64,000 nt of DNA from an uncultured Siphonobacter sp. (GCA_913775095.1 CAJYIW010000018.1:1-64000); one strand, 5' to 3'; counted from the stretch's first letter, positions 16,551-25,567 are shown. Program-made: numbers and translations. The notes: generated by a model not told the origin, from the sequence alone.

Positions 16551-17267
16551 ATGACTAACAGATTTATTATACTACTCTCCGCATTGTTCCTCGTGTTTTT
16601 ATCCGGGGATGGCTTTGCTCAGGGTCAGGTTAAAACTATTCAATTTTCCGGCGTTGTCGTAGGCGGTAAACAATCCGAGATTCTTCCGGGTGCTACCATC
16701 TGGATTCCCAAATCAGGGGGTAGTACCACCACTTCCAATAACGGTTACTTTAGCTTGCCCGTTTTTCCCGGTGACAGTATCATTTTCAGCTATACGGGGT
16801 ACCGCCGGCAGTATCTGGTCATTCCCAAAACCTATCACGAGGCTTCCTATTCTGCGAAGATCGTGTTACGGGAAGATGCCATCACTCTCCGGGAAGTGAA
16901 GATTTATCCGTTTAGAAACTTTGAAGAGTTCAAGAAGGAATTCCTGGCGATGGAGTTACCTGACGCCCGCGAACGGGAAGCTCTGGCTCGTAATACGGAT
17001 CCGGATTACATTCGCCGATTGGGAGTACGTCAGGGAGCCGGGGCCAGTGCCACCTTCCAGGAATCCCAGCGGCAGATTACCAGCTACAATGCAAATAAAG
17101 GTTTTGCCAATACCATTCCCTTCTTTAATCCTTTTGCCTGGGCAAGTATGATTAAGGATATCAAGAATGGAGCCCTGAAAGATAACTCCTGGAAGTCGCT
17201 CTACAGCGACGCTCCGCTGCTGAATACGAACCGCGATTCTTACATTCGCCAGCAGAGAACCAACTAA
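16551..17267 (+). CDS. Exported protein with carboxypeptidase regulatory-like domain
   Basis: 238 residues from the ATG at 16551, which begins a good signal peptide (TNRFIILLSALFLVFLSG, cleavage after GFAQ). A longer frame opens at 16482 but puts a hydrophilic leader before the signal and is unlikely. Residues 28-120 form a CarboxypepD_reg-like (CNA-B/Ig-fold) domain: FSGVVVGGK, LPGATIWIPKSGG, TTTSNNGYFSLPVFPGDSIIFSYTGY. The remainder (REVKIYPFRNFEEFKKEFLAMELPDARER) is helical and then loose. In this phylum the domain usually starts a SusC-type receptor, but here it stands alone with a short tail. Related stand-alone proteins are uncharacterised. A terminator follows. Confidence 0.75.
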   Translation: MTNRFIILLSALFLVFLSGDGFAQGQVKTIQFSGVVVGGKQSEILPGATIWIPKSGGSTTTSNNGYFSLPVFPGDSIIFSYTGYRRQYLVIPKTYHEASYSAKIVLREDAITLREVKIYPFRNFEEFKKEFLAMELPDAREREALARNTDPDYIRRLGVRQGAGASATFQESQRQITSYNANKGFANTIPFFNPFAWASMIKDIKNGALKDNSWKSLYSDAPLLNTNRDSYIRQQRTN

Positions 17268-17286
17268 GTTTTTGAATGCATTAACG

Positions 17287-17313
17287 AAAGTCCGCCTAAT
17301 CAGCGGACTTTTT
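17287..17313 (+). terminator. Terminator
   Basis: A 9-bp stem AAAGTCCGC/GCGGACTTT with a 7-base loop and trailing T run, 20 bases past the stop at 17267. Confidence 0.8.
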
Positions 17314-17455
17314 GCTAGTTAGCTCAGGATCAGTCTGTCAAAATAGCATTAATTCAAAAAATACGTAGAGTAAATTCCCCGATTTTGTGTCATTTTGGCT
17401 TTGCCGTCTTTCTGGAAAGGTATTTTTTTATACTCTACTAAAATTCGTAAAAGCC

Positions 17456-17857
17456 ATGAAATCACAAATCTCAATACCGAAAGAAATTCTCGCGAATATT
17501 GACTTTGCGAATACGCTCAACGGTGGCCGGACGGAGTCTCTGGTCTGGGTGAATCGCGGAGAAAATGGTTATGAAGTATTCGTAAAAATGCCGGGAGTCG
17601 ATCCCGATGACCTTCAGGTAGACATCGAAGATGGACACCTCTGGTTATATACCTTACATCCCGTTCTGAAAGTCGAGCGACAGGAAGAAGTGGAAAGTTT
17701 TTTACCTTACACTGTAGGAGACCTCATTATTCCAAATGACGTGGATGTAGACCACATCTCGGCTCGTTACCGGAATGGTCGCTGGCGGGTGTTCCTCCCC
17801 TTCCACGAAAGCAATGAAGAAGGGTACCAGCGTCACATTGATTTAGATTGGGATTAA
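17456..17857 (+). CDS. Small heat-shock protein (Hsp20/alpha-crystallin), divergent
   Basis: 133 residues from the ATG at 17456. The earlier alternative start at 17387 would add a hydrophobic, Cys-containing leader that does not fit. The central region YEVFVKMPGVDPDDLQVDIEDGHLWLY is the alpha-crystallin strand set, in which the VKMPGVDPDDLQV pattern matches the usual (V)x(L)PG(V/L)xxxDI(x)V. A later IPNDVDVDHISARYRNGRWRVFLPF corresponds to the VDxxxIxAxxxxGvLxIxLPK strand. The final I-x-I/V anchor is weak. It probably acts as a holdase chaperone. It is a single gene with terminator at 17907. Confidence 0.8.
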   Translation: MKSQISIPKEILANIDFANTLNGGRTESLVWVNRGENGYEVFVKMPGVDPDDLQVDIEDGHLWLYTLHPVLKVERQEEVESFLPYTVGDLIIPNDVDVDHISARYRNGRWRVFLPFHESNEEGYQRHIDLDWD

Positions 17858-17906
17858 CCTTTTGTTGTATCCATTCTTTCGGCAAGAGATTTCCTGACAT
17901 ATTAAC

Positions 17907-17941
17907 AAAAAGAGGACCGGGTCTATATCCGGTCCTTTTTT
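17907..17941 (+). terminator. Terminator of the Hsp20 gene
   Basis: AGGACCGG (17913-17920) pairs with CCGGTCCT (17929-17936), followed by five or more T and preceded by A. It may also serve the minus-strand gene ending at 17967. Confidence 0.8.
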
Positions 17942-17966
17942 GTTTGTGTCTTCTGATAATTAAGGT

Positions 17967-18326
17967 TTACAACCCTTTGGTGGCGTCATCTGCTTCGCTC
18001 TTATCGGATTGTACAGACTCTGATGGCGGGATGGGCTCCTGCACTTTCTTTTCCTGCTCCACATCCTCCCCTTCGCCGTGAGCCATTTCGTAGCTCTCCT
18101 TTAAGTTTTCAGCATCGGCTACGGGATCTTCGGTAATACGGTCCGTGTCCTCGTCCCGCAGGGGGTAACTCACGCCGGGGTCACCCTGACCCGGATCAGT
18201 ACTGTATCCTTTTTCAGGATCGCGTTTTTCCAGGTGCTGGTAATGATGCTTGTGCTGGTTATCTTCCTGCCATTCCAGATCATGCTGGGGCACATTATAA
18301 GGATCCTGTTCTTTATCCGGATTCAT
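17967..18326 (-). CDS. Small hydrophilic, probably disordered protein
   Basis: 119 residues, very rich in Asp, Glu, Lys, Gln, Pro and His, with no hydrophobic segment, signal or known domain. It begins MNPDKEQDPYNVPQHDLEW and carries a DPGQGDPGVSYPLRDEDTDR patch and a Glu-rich C-terminal half. The composition recalls hydrophilin-type desiccation-tolerance proteins and the other acidic protein at 13005. I do not recognise the family. The ATG at 18326 starts the frame, and codon use follows that of its neighbours. Confidence 0.6.
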   Translation of the reverse strand: MNPDKEQDPYNVPQHDLEWQEDNQHKHHYQHLEKRDPEKGYSTDPGQGDPGVSYPLRDEDTDRITEDPVADAENLKESYEMAHGEGEDVEQEKKVQEPIPPSESVQSDKSEADDATKGL

Positions 18327-18420
18327 AACTTGGGCTGATTAGTGGTGATTAATGCGAAAGAAAAAGAAAAGACTATTCCAGTGATTCCATTTCACGTTTT
18401 ATAAGTCGGTTCTCTTCGTG

Positions 18421-18428
18421 TATTTTTG
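18421..18428 (+). promoter_or_regulatory. Probable -7 promoter element for yebC
   Basis: TATTTTTG matches the Bacteroidota TAnnTTTG element, 110 bases before the yebC start. The -33 TTG is not evident, only a TTTT run about 20 bases upstream. Confidence 0.45.
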
Positions 18429-18538
18429 CAAAAAATAAGGTTTGGCTATCGCTTTCTGAAGATCTGTTCCGATGAAGCGTTATCTATTCTTTACGAAATA
18501 GTCAAATCTGGCAAATCACTAACGATTCACTACTTAGT

Positions 18539-19255
18539 ATGGGAAGAGCTTTTGAATTTCGAAAAGCCCGTAAGTTCAAACGATGGGGCCAAATGGCCAA
18601 GACCTTTACCCGGATTGGTAAGGATATTACGCTGGCAGTAAAAAGCGGTGGATCAGACCCCACCTCTAACTCACGTCTGCGGGCCATGATTCAGAACGCG
18701 AAAGCGGCGAACATGCCTAAAGAAAACGTTGACCGTGCCATTAAACGTGCCTCGGCCAAAGATCAGGAAGACTACAAAGAAGTGGTATACGAAGGATACG
18801 GCCCCCACGGAGTTGCCGTATTGGTAGAATGCACGACGGACAATACCAATCGTACGGTGGCTAACGTTCGTAGTTATTTCAATAAGCTCGGCGGTAGCAT
18901 GGGTACGTCCGGCATGCTGGATTTCATCTTTGATCGCAAGTCTGTATTCAAAATTGCCAACAAACCCGGTCTTGATATTGAAGAACTGGAGCTGGAACTG
19001 ATTGACTTCGGAGCAGAAGAATTATTCCTGGATCAGGAGACGGATCAGGTTATCATTTACGGCGAATTCACGGCTTTCGGAGGACTTCAGAAATACCTCG
19101 AAGAAAACGGGTACGAAATTCAGGGAGCCGAGTTCGAACGCATTCCAAACGATTCGAAAGAACTCTCCGAAGAAGAGGCCGCAGAAGTAGACAAACTGAT
19201 CGAACGCCTCGAAGAAGACGACGACGTTCAGAATGTTTATCACAACATGAAGTAA
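18539..19255 (+). CDS. yebC: YebC/PmpR-family DNA-binding regulatory protein
   Basis: 238 residues, the standard length. It starts with the GRAFEFRKARKFKRWGQMAK variant characteristic of Bacteroidota YebC. The family blocks are clear: the helix pair with IGKDITLAVKSGGSDP and NSRLRAMIQNAKAANMPK, DNTNRTVANVRSYFNKLGG and GTSGMLDFIFDRK. The C-terminus is acidic (ERLEEDDDVQNVYHNMK), as usual. Members bind DNA, and YebC/TACO1-type proteins have also been shown to help ribosomes through difficult peptide stretches, so a translational role is possible. Start at 18539 (ATG). Terminator follows directly. Confidence 0.95.
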   Translation: MGRAFEFRKARKFKRWGQMAKTFTRIGKDITLAVKSGGSDPTSNSRLRAMIQNAKAANMPKENVDRAIKRASAKDQEDYKEVVYEGYGPHGVAVLVECTTDNTNRTVANVRSYFNKLGGSMGTSGMLDFIFDRKSVFKIANKPGLDIEELELELIDFGAEELFLDQETDQVIIYGEFTAFGGLQKYLEENGYEIQGAEFERIPNDSKELSEEEAAEVDKLIERLEEDDDVQNVYHNMK

Positions 19256-19256
19256 T

Positions 19257-19291
19257 AAAAAAGCCTGAAAGAACACTTTCAGGCTTTTTTT
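19257..19291 (+). terminator. Terminator of yebC
   Basis: A perfect 15-bp stem (19257-19271 with 19276-19290) and a 4-base loop; the outer bases are A and T runs, so it could also end transcripts from the other side. Confidence 0.9.
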
Positions 19292-19325
19292 AGGCAGATT
19301 CTTTACCAATCGCGGTCAGGCCATC

Positions 19326-19874
19326 TTACTTAACGGCTTGCTGGGAGGCATCATCCGGTTCAAAATCCAGGACCACGGAATTCATGCAGTATCGTTTGTG
19401 CGTGGGAGCCGGCCCATCATCAAAAAGGTGACCTAAGTGACCCTCACAACGGCCACACAGGACTTCAATCCGGTGCATACCGTGGGAATGATCTTCCCGA
19501 TACAGCACACTGTGAGGACGCATGGTTTCGAAGAAGCTCGGCCAGCCACAACTGCTGGCAAACTTGGCATCAGATTTGAAAAGTGCATTACCGCAAGCCC
19601 GGCAGTAGTAAGTACCTTTTCCCGTGAAATTCCAGTATTTCCCACGGAAAGCCCACTCCGTAGCTGCCTCACGGGCCACTACGTACACTTCAGGCTCCAG
19701 TACCTTCTTCCATTCCGCATTTGATACATGAAGTTTTGTGGTGTCAGTTCGAGAATAGTAGGGATTTTTCGTTTTCACTTCCATATTTTTAGGCTTATCC
19801 TTTGATTGTGTCTGGCAACTTCCCATTAATACGGTGGTAAAGACCAGTAAAGCACTAAGCAGTGATGCTTTCAT
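19326..19874 (-). CDS. msrB: Peptide-methionine (R)-S-oxide reductase, probable lipoprotein
   Basis: 182 residues. The N-terminus MKASLLSALLVFTTVLMGSC is a lipoprotein signal with a lipobox ending in Cys20, so the enzyme is exported and anchored. From residue 50 the MsrB fold runs through TEWAFRGKYWNF, the zinc-binding CRACG and CGRC pairs, the SSCGWPSFF motif and the catalytic Cys in RYCMNSVVLDF. It reduces R-methionine sulfoxide in envelope proteins using a thioredoxin-like partner. No msrA is fused to it. Minus-strand single gene; the convergent yebC terminator at 19257-19291 lies just beyond its stop. Confidence 0.93.
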   Translation of the reverse strand: MKASLLSALLVFTTVLMGSCQTQSKDKPKNMEVKTKNPYYSRTDTTKLHVSNAEWKKVLEPEVYVVAREAATEWAFRGKYWNFTGKGTYYCRACGNALFKSDAKFASSCGWPSFFETMRPHSVLYREDHSHGMHRIEVLCGRCEGHLGHLFDDGPAPTHKRYCMNSVVLDFEPDDASQQAVK

Positions 19875-20091
19875 AGTTTGGATTAGAAAAATGTTATGCC
19901 TTTATATTCAAACAGCCATGCCACTCCTAACGTTCGGTAGGAAGTAAAGTTTTTATACTTACGGCAAGCCCCTGAAAGGCTTCACTAAATGGCATGTGTT
20001 TTTCATTTTCGCCTGGATATATCCCGTATTCGACGTTCCTCTTAAATCTCCTTTCAAAGCGGTATTTTACTGGCTTTACCTCACCACCGAT

Positions 20092-21177
20092 ATGTCTTCT
20101 CGCAAACATAAATTTGAACGTAAAAATCTGGGAACGTCTCCCGGTACCCTGGAATACATCGGCCCCCCCCTGGACGATCACGTCAAGATCATCCGAACGG
20201 TGTTTAATAAGGATACTCAGGAAAGTATCTGCCTCAAGAGCATTGCCGACATTGGCCATTCGCCGAACCCCGAGCTTATTACCTGGCTTAGCATTGATGG
20301 GATTCATAAGACCGATATTGTGCAGGAAATTGGCCGAATTTACGGGCTGCATTCCCTGATGCTGGAAGACATTCTGAACACCCTTCAGAAACCCAAATTC
20401 GATTTCTACGGAGATTCCACGCTTTTTCTGGTCATGAAGTGGATCGAGTACAATCCCGCCACCCGCGAAGTAGAACCCGAGCACGTGTCCCTGGTACTGG
20501 GGCCAAACTGGGTGATTTCCTTTCAGGAAGAACGTACCCGCGATATTTTCGAAACGATTCGGCAACGCATCAAGGCCGGAGCCGGGAAGACCCGCCAGAA
20601 TGGTTCTGATTACCTGCTTTACGCCCTCGCTGATGTTGTGGTAGACCAGTATTTCCGGGTGCTGGATTGCATCGAAGAAAACTTGACCAATCTGGAAGAA
20701 GCCCTTTTCAGAAAAGCTCAGGAAAAACACATGCAGGAAATTTATACCGTCAAGCGTGAACTGGGGGTGATGCGGAAGGTCGTAGCCCCCCTGCGGGAAA
20801 TAGTGCTGGCGTTGAACCGTGAAGTTCCGGCTACGGATAAATCCCTGTTTTCCAGCAATACGGATTTATACCTTCGGGATTTGTACGATCACGTCAATCA
20901 GGTCAATGAAACCATTGAAATTTACCGCGACCAGATGACGGGGCTGATGGAATTGTATAATTCTACGATCAGTAATCGTCTGAACAACATTATGAAAGTA
21001 CTGACGATCATCTCGGTCATCTTCATGCCCCTTACCTTCATTGCGGGGATTTACGGGATGAACTTCGAATTTATGCCCGAACTTCACTGGAAATACGGGT
21101 ATCCCTTTGCCCTGGGATTGATGGCCGTCATGGTAGTGGCCATGCTGGCCTGGTTCCGGGCAAAAAAATGGATTTGA
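20092..21177 (+). CDS. corA: CorA-type Mg2+/Co2+ transporter
   Basis: 361 residues from the ATG at 20092. The open frame extends 32 codons further upstream (19996), but the extra MFFIFAWIYPVFDV stretch is unlike the family and overlaps the promoter region. The N-terminal cytoplasmic alpha/beta domain contains LITWLSIDGIH and YGLHSLMLEDILN. Long helices follow (DQYFRVLDCIEENLTNLEEALF), then two C-terminal membrane helices (about 298-320 and 333-353). The signature YGMN selectivity loop is intact in FIAGIYGMNFEFMPEL. It forms a homopentameric channel for Mg2+. A very long antisense frame (19927-20730) is a shadow of it. Confidence 0.93.
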   Translation: MSSRKHKFERKNLGTSPGTLEYIGPPLDDHVKIIRTVFNKDTQESICLKSIADIGHSPNPELITWLSIDGIHKTDIVQEIGRIYGLHSLMLEDILNTLQKPKFDFYGDSTLFLVMKWIEYNPATREVEPEHVSLVLGPNWVISFQEERTRDIFETIRQRIKAGAGKTRQNGSDYLLYALADVVVDQYFRVLDCIEENLTNLEEALFRKAQEKHMQEIYTVKRELGVMRKVVAPLREIVLALNREVPATDKSLFSSNTDLYLRDLYDHVNQVNETIEIYRDQMTGLMELYNSTISNRLNNIMKVLTIISVIFMPLTFIAGIYGMNFEFMPELHWKYGYPFALGLMAVMVVAMLAWFRAKKWI

Positions 21178-21310
21178 TCCGTTTTCAGCCGTTGACTGTG
21201 GTTAATTTACTGGATTTGACTACGGGATGACCGAAATTTTAAAACCTATTGTTAGCAAAACAGGGAAGGTTCTTCCCTGAAAACGGTCCACTGAAAACTG
21301 AAAACTCTGT

Positions 21311-21318
21311 TACCTTTG
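21311..21318 (+). promoter_or_regulatory. -7 promoter element for murF-alr
   Basis: TACCTTTG fits TAnnTTTG exactly, 28 bases before the start codon at 21347. No good -33 TTG was seen. Confidence 0.5.
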
Positions 21319-21346
21319 CCCTTTCTTCGTACTTTCCCGGATTACC

Positions 21347-23698
21347 ATGAATATTTCTGCCCGTTATATACTCACCGATAGCCGCCAGCTTACCAGTCCT
21401 GCCGAATCTGTTTTTTTTGCCATTCGCGGGCCTCATCACGATGGCCATAAATTCGTAGCCGAGCTGTACGACAAAGGTGTTCGTGAATTTGTCATTGAGT
21501 CATCCGATTTTCAGACGCAGGATTTTCCCCTGGCAACCTTCCATCACGTTCCTGACGCCATTCACGCCCTACAGGAAGTGGCCGCCGGGCACCGTCGTCA
21601 GTTTGATATTCCGGTTATTGGAGTTACGGGTTCGAATGGGAAAACCATTGTTAAAGAATGGCTTGCTCAGTTACTGAGTCCGGATTTCATCATCTGCCGC
21701 AGTCCTAAAAGTTACAATTCACAACTGGGCGTTCCCGTATCCGTCTGGACGCTGGACTCCCACAATACATTAGGAATTTTTGAAGCCGGAATCTCACAAC
21801 CCGGTGAAATGGCCCGGCTGGAAGCAGTTATTCAACCCACGATCGGCATTTTCACCAATGTGGGCACGGCACACGACGAAGCTTTCAGTGATCGCCGTCA
21901 GAAAGTCCGCGAAAAAATGGAGTTATTCCGGCACGTGAAGACCTTTGTTTACTGCCGTGATTTTGAAGAAATAACCGACGAATTAGCCGATTTTTTACCC
22001 GCAGATTGTCAGATCATCGGATGGTCCGGCAACGACTCCTGGCATTCCTTTACCACGCAGAGTAACATCAGTTCGGCCTCGTGGGAGAACCTGAATCACT
22101 GCATCGCCATCCTGCGTTTATTCGGAGTTTCAGACGAAGAAATTCAGCGAAGAATTTACGCTCTGCGTCCGGTTTCCATGCGACTGGAACTGAAAGAAGG
22201 CATCAACGGCTGTTACCTCATTGACGACAGCTACAATAATGACTGGGCCGGTCTGAAAATGGCCCTCGACTTCCTTTCCAATCAGCACGAACGTCCCCAT
22301 AAGGTGGTTATTCTGTCGGACGTTTTACAGTCAGGCCTGCCTGAAGCCGATCTCTACGAGCAGATTGCCCGCTTGCTAAAAGACAAAGGCGTTAATCAGC
22401 TCATTGCCATTGGTCCGGCTCTTCAACGCAATCAGATGGTCTTTTCCTTACCCGCGAAGTTCTTTGAAAGCACGGAAGACTTTCTGGCGAAATTCCGTAC
22501 CACTGATTTTACCGAAAGCGTAGTCCTGGTAAAAGGTGCCCGAACGTACCATTTCGAGGATATTATCCGCAAGCTTTCGCTGAAAACGCACGGCACCATT
22601 CTTGAAGTAAACCTGGATTCCCTGTCGCATAACCTGAACTATTTCCGGGAAAAAATTGGTCGTCAGACCAAATTAATGGTCATGGTCAAGGCATTTGCGT
22701 ATGGGAGTGGCATTGAAGAAGTGGCCAATTTATTACAGTTTCACCGCGTGGATTACCTGGCTGTGGCCTACCCCGACGAGGGCGTTCGCCTCCGGCAGGC
22801 CGGCATCCGTCTGCCCATTCTGGTTCTGAACACTTCGCCCGATAACTTCCAGCAGGTACTGGACTATAACCTCGAGCCTGAGATTTACAGTCCCCGCATC
22901 TGGGAGGAATTTACCGCCTTTCTGGCGATGCGTAAGAACCGCACGGAGCCCGTTTCCGTCCACCTCAAAGTGGAGACGGGCATGCATCGTTTAGGCTTCG
23001 AACAGTCGCATCTGGACTGGCTGGGAGCTGAGCTACAGCAACATCCCGAGATTCGGGTGGCAAGTATCTTCAGTCACCTGGCGGCCGCCGACGAAGCCCA
23101 GCACGATGAATTTACTCACCAGCAAATTGCCCGGTATACCTACATGGCGGACCGGATTACCTCTTTTGTTTCCTATACCCCCATCCGGCATCTGGCCAAT
23201 TCACCGGGGCTTGCCCGTTTCCCGGAAGCCCGGTTTGACATGGTTCGTTTGGGGAAAGGTCTGTACGGAACGGCTGTCAAAGAGGAAGATCAGCGTAATC
23301 TGAAAACGGTAGGTACGCTCAAAACGATCATTTCACAAATCAAGGAAGTACCCCAATCCGAAACCGTAGGCTACGGACGAAAAGGGGTGTTATCCCGCGA
23401 TTCCCGCATTGCCACCATTGCGATTGGGTATGCCGATGGCTATGACCGGAAGTTTAGCCGGGGCACGGGTCAGGTGCTGATTCAGGGACAGCTTTGCCCA
23501 ATTGTAGGCAATATCTGCATGGACATGTGCATGGTGGATGTCACGGATATTCATTGCTCAGAAGGCGATGAAGTCATCATTTTTGGGGACTTTCCTACCA
23601 TTCGTGATCTGGCTTCCTGGATCGGAACGATTCCTTATGAGATACTCACCAGTGTGGGCGAACGGGTCAGCCGCGTCTTTTATCGGGAAGGCAACTGA
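21347..23698 (+). CDS. Bifunctional MurF / alanine racemase
   Basis: 783 residues joining two peptidoglycan enzymes. Residues 1-405 are MurF, which adds D-Ala-D-Ala to UDP-MurNAc-tripeptide: the mononucleotide-binding loop GVTGSNGKT ends at residue 100, and NVGTAHDEAF, the adenine-side DDSYNNDWAGLKMAL and the C-terminal VLVKGARTYHFE are present. Residues 413-783 are a PLP alanine racemase: EVNLDSLSHNLNYFR, the PLP lysine in VMVKAFAYGSG (Lys448), MHRLGFE, the catalytic Tyr in ETVGYGRKG, and GNICMDMCMVDVT. Racemase product D-Ala is the source of the D-Ala-D-Ala that MurF uses. The fusion is known from Bacteroidota genomes. One unusual point: the MurF P-loop ends GKTIVKE rather than GKTTTKE. Confidence 0.93.
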   Translation: MNISARYILTDSRQLTSPAESVFFAIRGPHHDGHKFVAELYDKGVREFVIESSDFQTQDFPLATFHHVPDAIHALQEVAAGHRRQFDIPVIGVTGSNGKTIVKEWLAQLLSPDFIICRSPKSYNSQLGVPVSVWTLDSHNTLGIFEAGISQPGEMARLEAVIQPTIGIFTNVGTAHDEAFSDRRQKVREKMELFRHVKTFVYCRDFEEITDELADFLPADCQIIGWSGNDSWHSFTTQSNISSASWENLNHCIAILRLFGVSDEEIQRRIYALRPVSMRLELKEGINGCYLIDDSYNNDWAGLKMALDFLSNQHERPHKVVILSDVLQSGLPEADLYEQIARLLKDKGVNQLIAIGPALQRNQMVFSLPAKFFESTEDFLAKFRTTDFTESVVLVKGARTYHFEDIIRKLSLKTHGTILEVNLDSLSHNLNYFREKIGRQTKLMVMVKAFAYGSGIEEVANLLQFHRVDYLAVAYPDEGVRLRQAGIRLPILVLNTSPDNFQQVLDYNLEPEIYSPRIWEEFTAFLAMRKNRTEPVSVHLKVETGMHRLGFEQSHLDWLGAELQQHPEIRVASIFSHLAAADEAQHDEFTHQQIARYTYMADRITSFVSYTPIRHLANSPGLARFPEARFDMVRLGKGLYGTAVKEEDQRNLKTVGTLKTIISQIKEVPQSETVGYGRKGVLSRDSRIATIAIGYADGYDRKFSRGTGQVLIQGQLCPIVGNICMDMCMVDVTDIHCSEGDEVIIFGDFPTIRDLASWIGTIPYEILTSVGERVSRVFYREGN

Positions 23699-23781
23699 TG
23701 ACTTACTTATTCGCAAAATTATCCATTAACCGATTCCAAGCGTTACCTTTAAAATTGATTTAACAGACATTACAACAACCT

Positions 23782-24705
23782 ATGAAGATGAATTTCAGTA
23801 TTGTACCAACCCTTCGACTCCTAACGATTACCCTGCTTGCAGGCCTGGCTCTGGTGAGCTGTAAAAAAAATAACGATGAAGTAATCGAAGAAACCGGTGA
23901 TGATATCATGGTCGTTGCCAAAGCTGACCCTGAGTTATCTACCTTCGTTTCTGCCGTCACCAAAGCCCAGCTAGTAACTACGCTTCAGCAGGATACCTAC
24001 ACGGTACTTGCTCCTACCAATGCCGCTTTTGCCGCCAGTGGCCTGGACATCAATGCCCTCTCAGCCGATTCCATTCGAGTGATTTTACTTTCCCATATCC
24101 TCGTGTCTGAATACCGATCGGATAGCCTGCGGTCTGGCTCTAAAACAACGGCCATTAATCGGCCTGTCTATTTTTCAGCCAGTAGTTCGGGCATCTTCGT
24201 CAATGGAAATTCAAAAATTGTCAGTGGTGATATTGATGCGTTTAATGGAATCATTCATAAAATAGACCATCTGATTTCCTTATCCCAGCATAACATCGTT
24301 CAGAACATCAGATATACGCCTGAATTATCCAGCCTTTACAAACTCTTAAGACATGAAAAACTAAAAGGTCTGGTTGATTCCCTCTCACGGGGCACGTATA
24401 CCATTCTGGCTCCGTCCAATCAGGCTTTTAGTGCGTATAAGGATACCCTGACTCCCAATTATCCAAGAAACATCATTGCCCGGCATATTATTCCCAACCG
24501 CGTTTTCTCCAGTGATTTTGGCACTGGCACGGTAACTACCCTGTGGGCTAACCATCCGATACAATCCAACCGGGATGCAGCCGGAACGATTACCCTGTTT
24601 GCCGGTACGGATTCGCTGGCCACCAAAGCAAAAGTTCTGTTGCAGGGCTCTAATATCTCAGCTACGAATGGCGTCGTTCATCGCATTGATGCGGTGATCA
24701 AATAG
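23782..24705 (+). CDS. Lipoprotein with two fasciclin (FAS1) domains
   Basis: 307 residues. The signal peptide ends in a lipobox LALVSC, with Cys26 followed by KKNNDE, so it is probably a lipoprotein held at the outer membrane. Two FAS1 domains follow: about 35-165 (LSTFVSAVTKAQLVTTLQ, TVLAPTNAAFAA, GIIHKIDHLI) and 170-307 (LSSLYKLLRHEKL, TILAPSNQAFSAY, GVVHRIDAVIK). FAS1 domains mediate adhesion or protein-protein contact. It is common in Bacteroidota, generally as tandem pairs with low similarity. No operon partner; ends in a very strong bidirectional terminator. Confidence 0.88.
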   Translation: MKMNFSIVPTLRLLTITLLAGLALVSCKKNNDEVIEETGDDIMVVAKADPELSTFVSAVTKAQLVTTLQQDTYTVLAPTNAAFAASGLDINALSADSIRVILLSHILVSEYRSDSLRSGSKTTAINRPVYFSASSSGIFVNGNSKIVSGDIDAFNGIIHKIDHLISLSQHNIVQNIRYTPELSSLYKLLRHEKLKGLVDSLSRGTYTILAPSNQAFSAYKDTLTPNYPRNIIARHIIPNRVFSSDFGTGTVTTLWANHPIQSNRDAAGTITLFAGTDSLATKAKVLLQGSNISATNGVVHRIDAVIK

Positions 24706-24720
24706 TCCTGCTGATGGTAA

Positions 24721-24770
24721 TTTAAAAAGGTAAAGGCCCGGCTTTGCAGCCGGGCCTTTACCTTTTTAAA
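24721..24770. terminator. Bidirectional terminator between convergent genes
   Basis: A perfect 23-bp inverted repeat (24721-24743 with 24748-24770) with loop TTGC, bounded by A and T runs. It serves the fasciclin gene on the plus strand and the gene ending at 24780 on the minus strand. Confidence 0.92.
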
Positions 24771-24779
24771 CCAGCGTAA

Positions 24780-25457
24780 CTAGGGTCTGCGGCTCTTGAC
24801 GGAATCACTCTTTTTCTTTTGTTCTTCCAGCAAAGATCCCGCCTTTTCTACTTCACTTATAAACTTTACGCTATCGGCCTGAAGCTGGGCCAGCTCTTTT
24901 TCGTTCTCTTCCAGGCGTTTGAATAACTTGATTTTCTCAGCCCGGTTGTCCTTGAGGTTACGGATATTCCGATCGGATTTACGCTGAATATCCTTCTGAG
25001 TATCCGTTGCTTCTTTCAGACTTTTATCGGCTTCGCTAACCTGCCACTCGTAGTCTACCTCTTTATGAAAATCCTGCAGAATGGCTTCTACCTCACGCCC
25101 GTAATTATTGGTACTGGAAGCAAATTCATAACTTCCCATGTCGACGGATAAAAACAGGTTCGTCTCTTTGGAGCGGGAATTGATCTGACTAACGATTAAT
25201 ACATTTTTATCCGCAAAAGGTACTTTGGCGTACTCCACTTTATAGACGCCCCCCCGTTCCGTTAATACCCGGCCGTACTGAGCCAGTTTCTTCTTCCAGG
25301 CCTGCTCCACAATCCGGCTGTCGACCGAGGTGGTCATCAGGTAACCGACCCGTTTCACCTTGGAAACTTCCTGAGTTACGGGCTTAATGTCAGCCTGAGC
25401 AAAGGCAACGGAACTGCTTACCAGTAATGTTGCGAAGATTAATGATTTGATTTTCAT
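24780..25457 (-). CDS. Exported coiled-coil protein of unknown function
   Basis: 225 residues with signal peptide 1-20 (SSVAFAQ). The mature N-terminal half (about 30-130) is a mixed alpha/beta region with VGYLMTTSVDSRIVEQAWKKKL and NLFLSVDMGSYEF. Residues 140-220 form a highly charged coiled coil (KDIQRKSDRNIRNLKDNRAEK and then KLFKRLEENEKELAQLQAD). Similar periplasmic proteins recur in Cytophagales, but no function is known to me. The minus strand has a -7 element at 25536, 79 bases upstream. Confidence 0.7.
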   Translation of the reverse strand: MKIKSLIFATLLVSSSVAFAQADIKPVTQEVSKVKRVGYLMTTSVDSRIVEQAWKKKLAQYGRVLTERGGVYKVEYAKVPFADKNVLIVSQINSRSKETNLFLSVDMGSYEFASSTNNYGREVEAILQDFHKEVDYEWQVSEADKSLKEATDTQKDIQRKSDRNIRNLKDNRAEKIKLFKRLEENEKELAQLQADSVKFISEVEKAGSLLEEQKKKSDSVKSRRP

Positions 25458-25535
25458 GGAAATAATGGATTTGAAGGTAAAACCGCAGTAATAAACTAAA
25501 GTTTCTCTACACTAATGGAAAATCGTCACAAAAAA

Positions 25536-25543
25536 CAAAAGTA
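25536..25543 (-). promoter_or_regulatory. -7 promoter element of the coiled-coil exported protein
   Basis: CAAAAGTA on the plus strand is TACTTTTG on the minus strand, 79 bases before the start at 25457. Confidence 0.5.
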
Positions 25544-25567
25544 ACAGAAATTAAGTAAAAGTACTTA

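Noticed and set aside
19927-20730. A 267-codon minus-strand open frame opposite corA
   Set aside because: It lies fully across the promoter and first half of corA. Its protein has no domain or signal and it overlaps a clear GMN transporter, so it is a shadow of codon bias.
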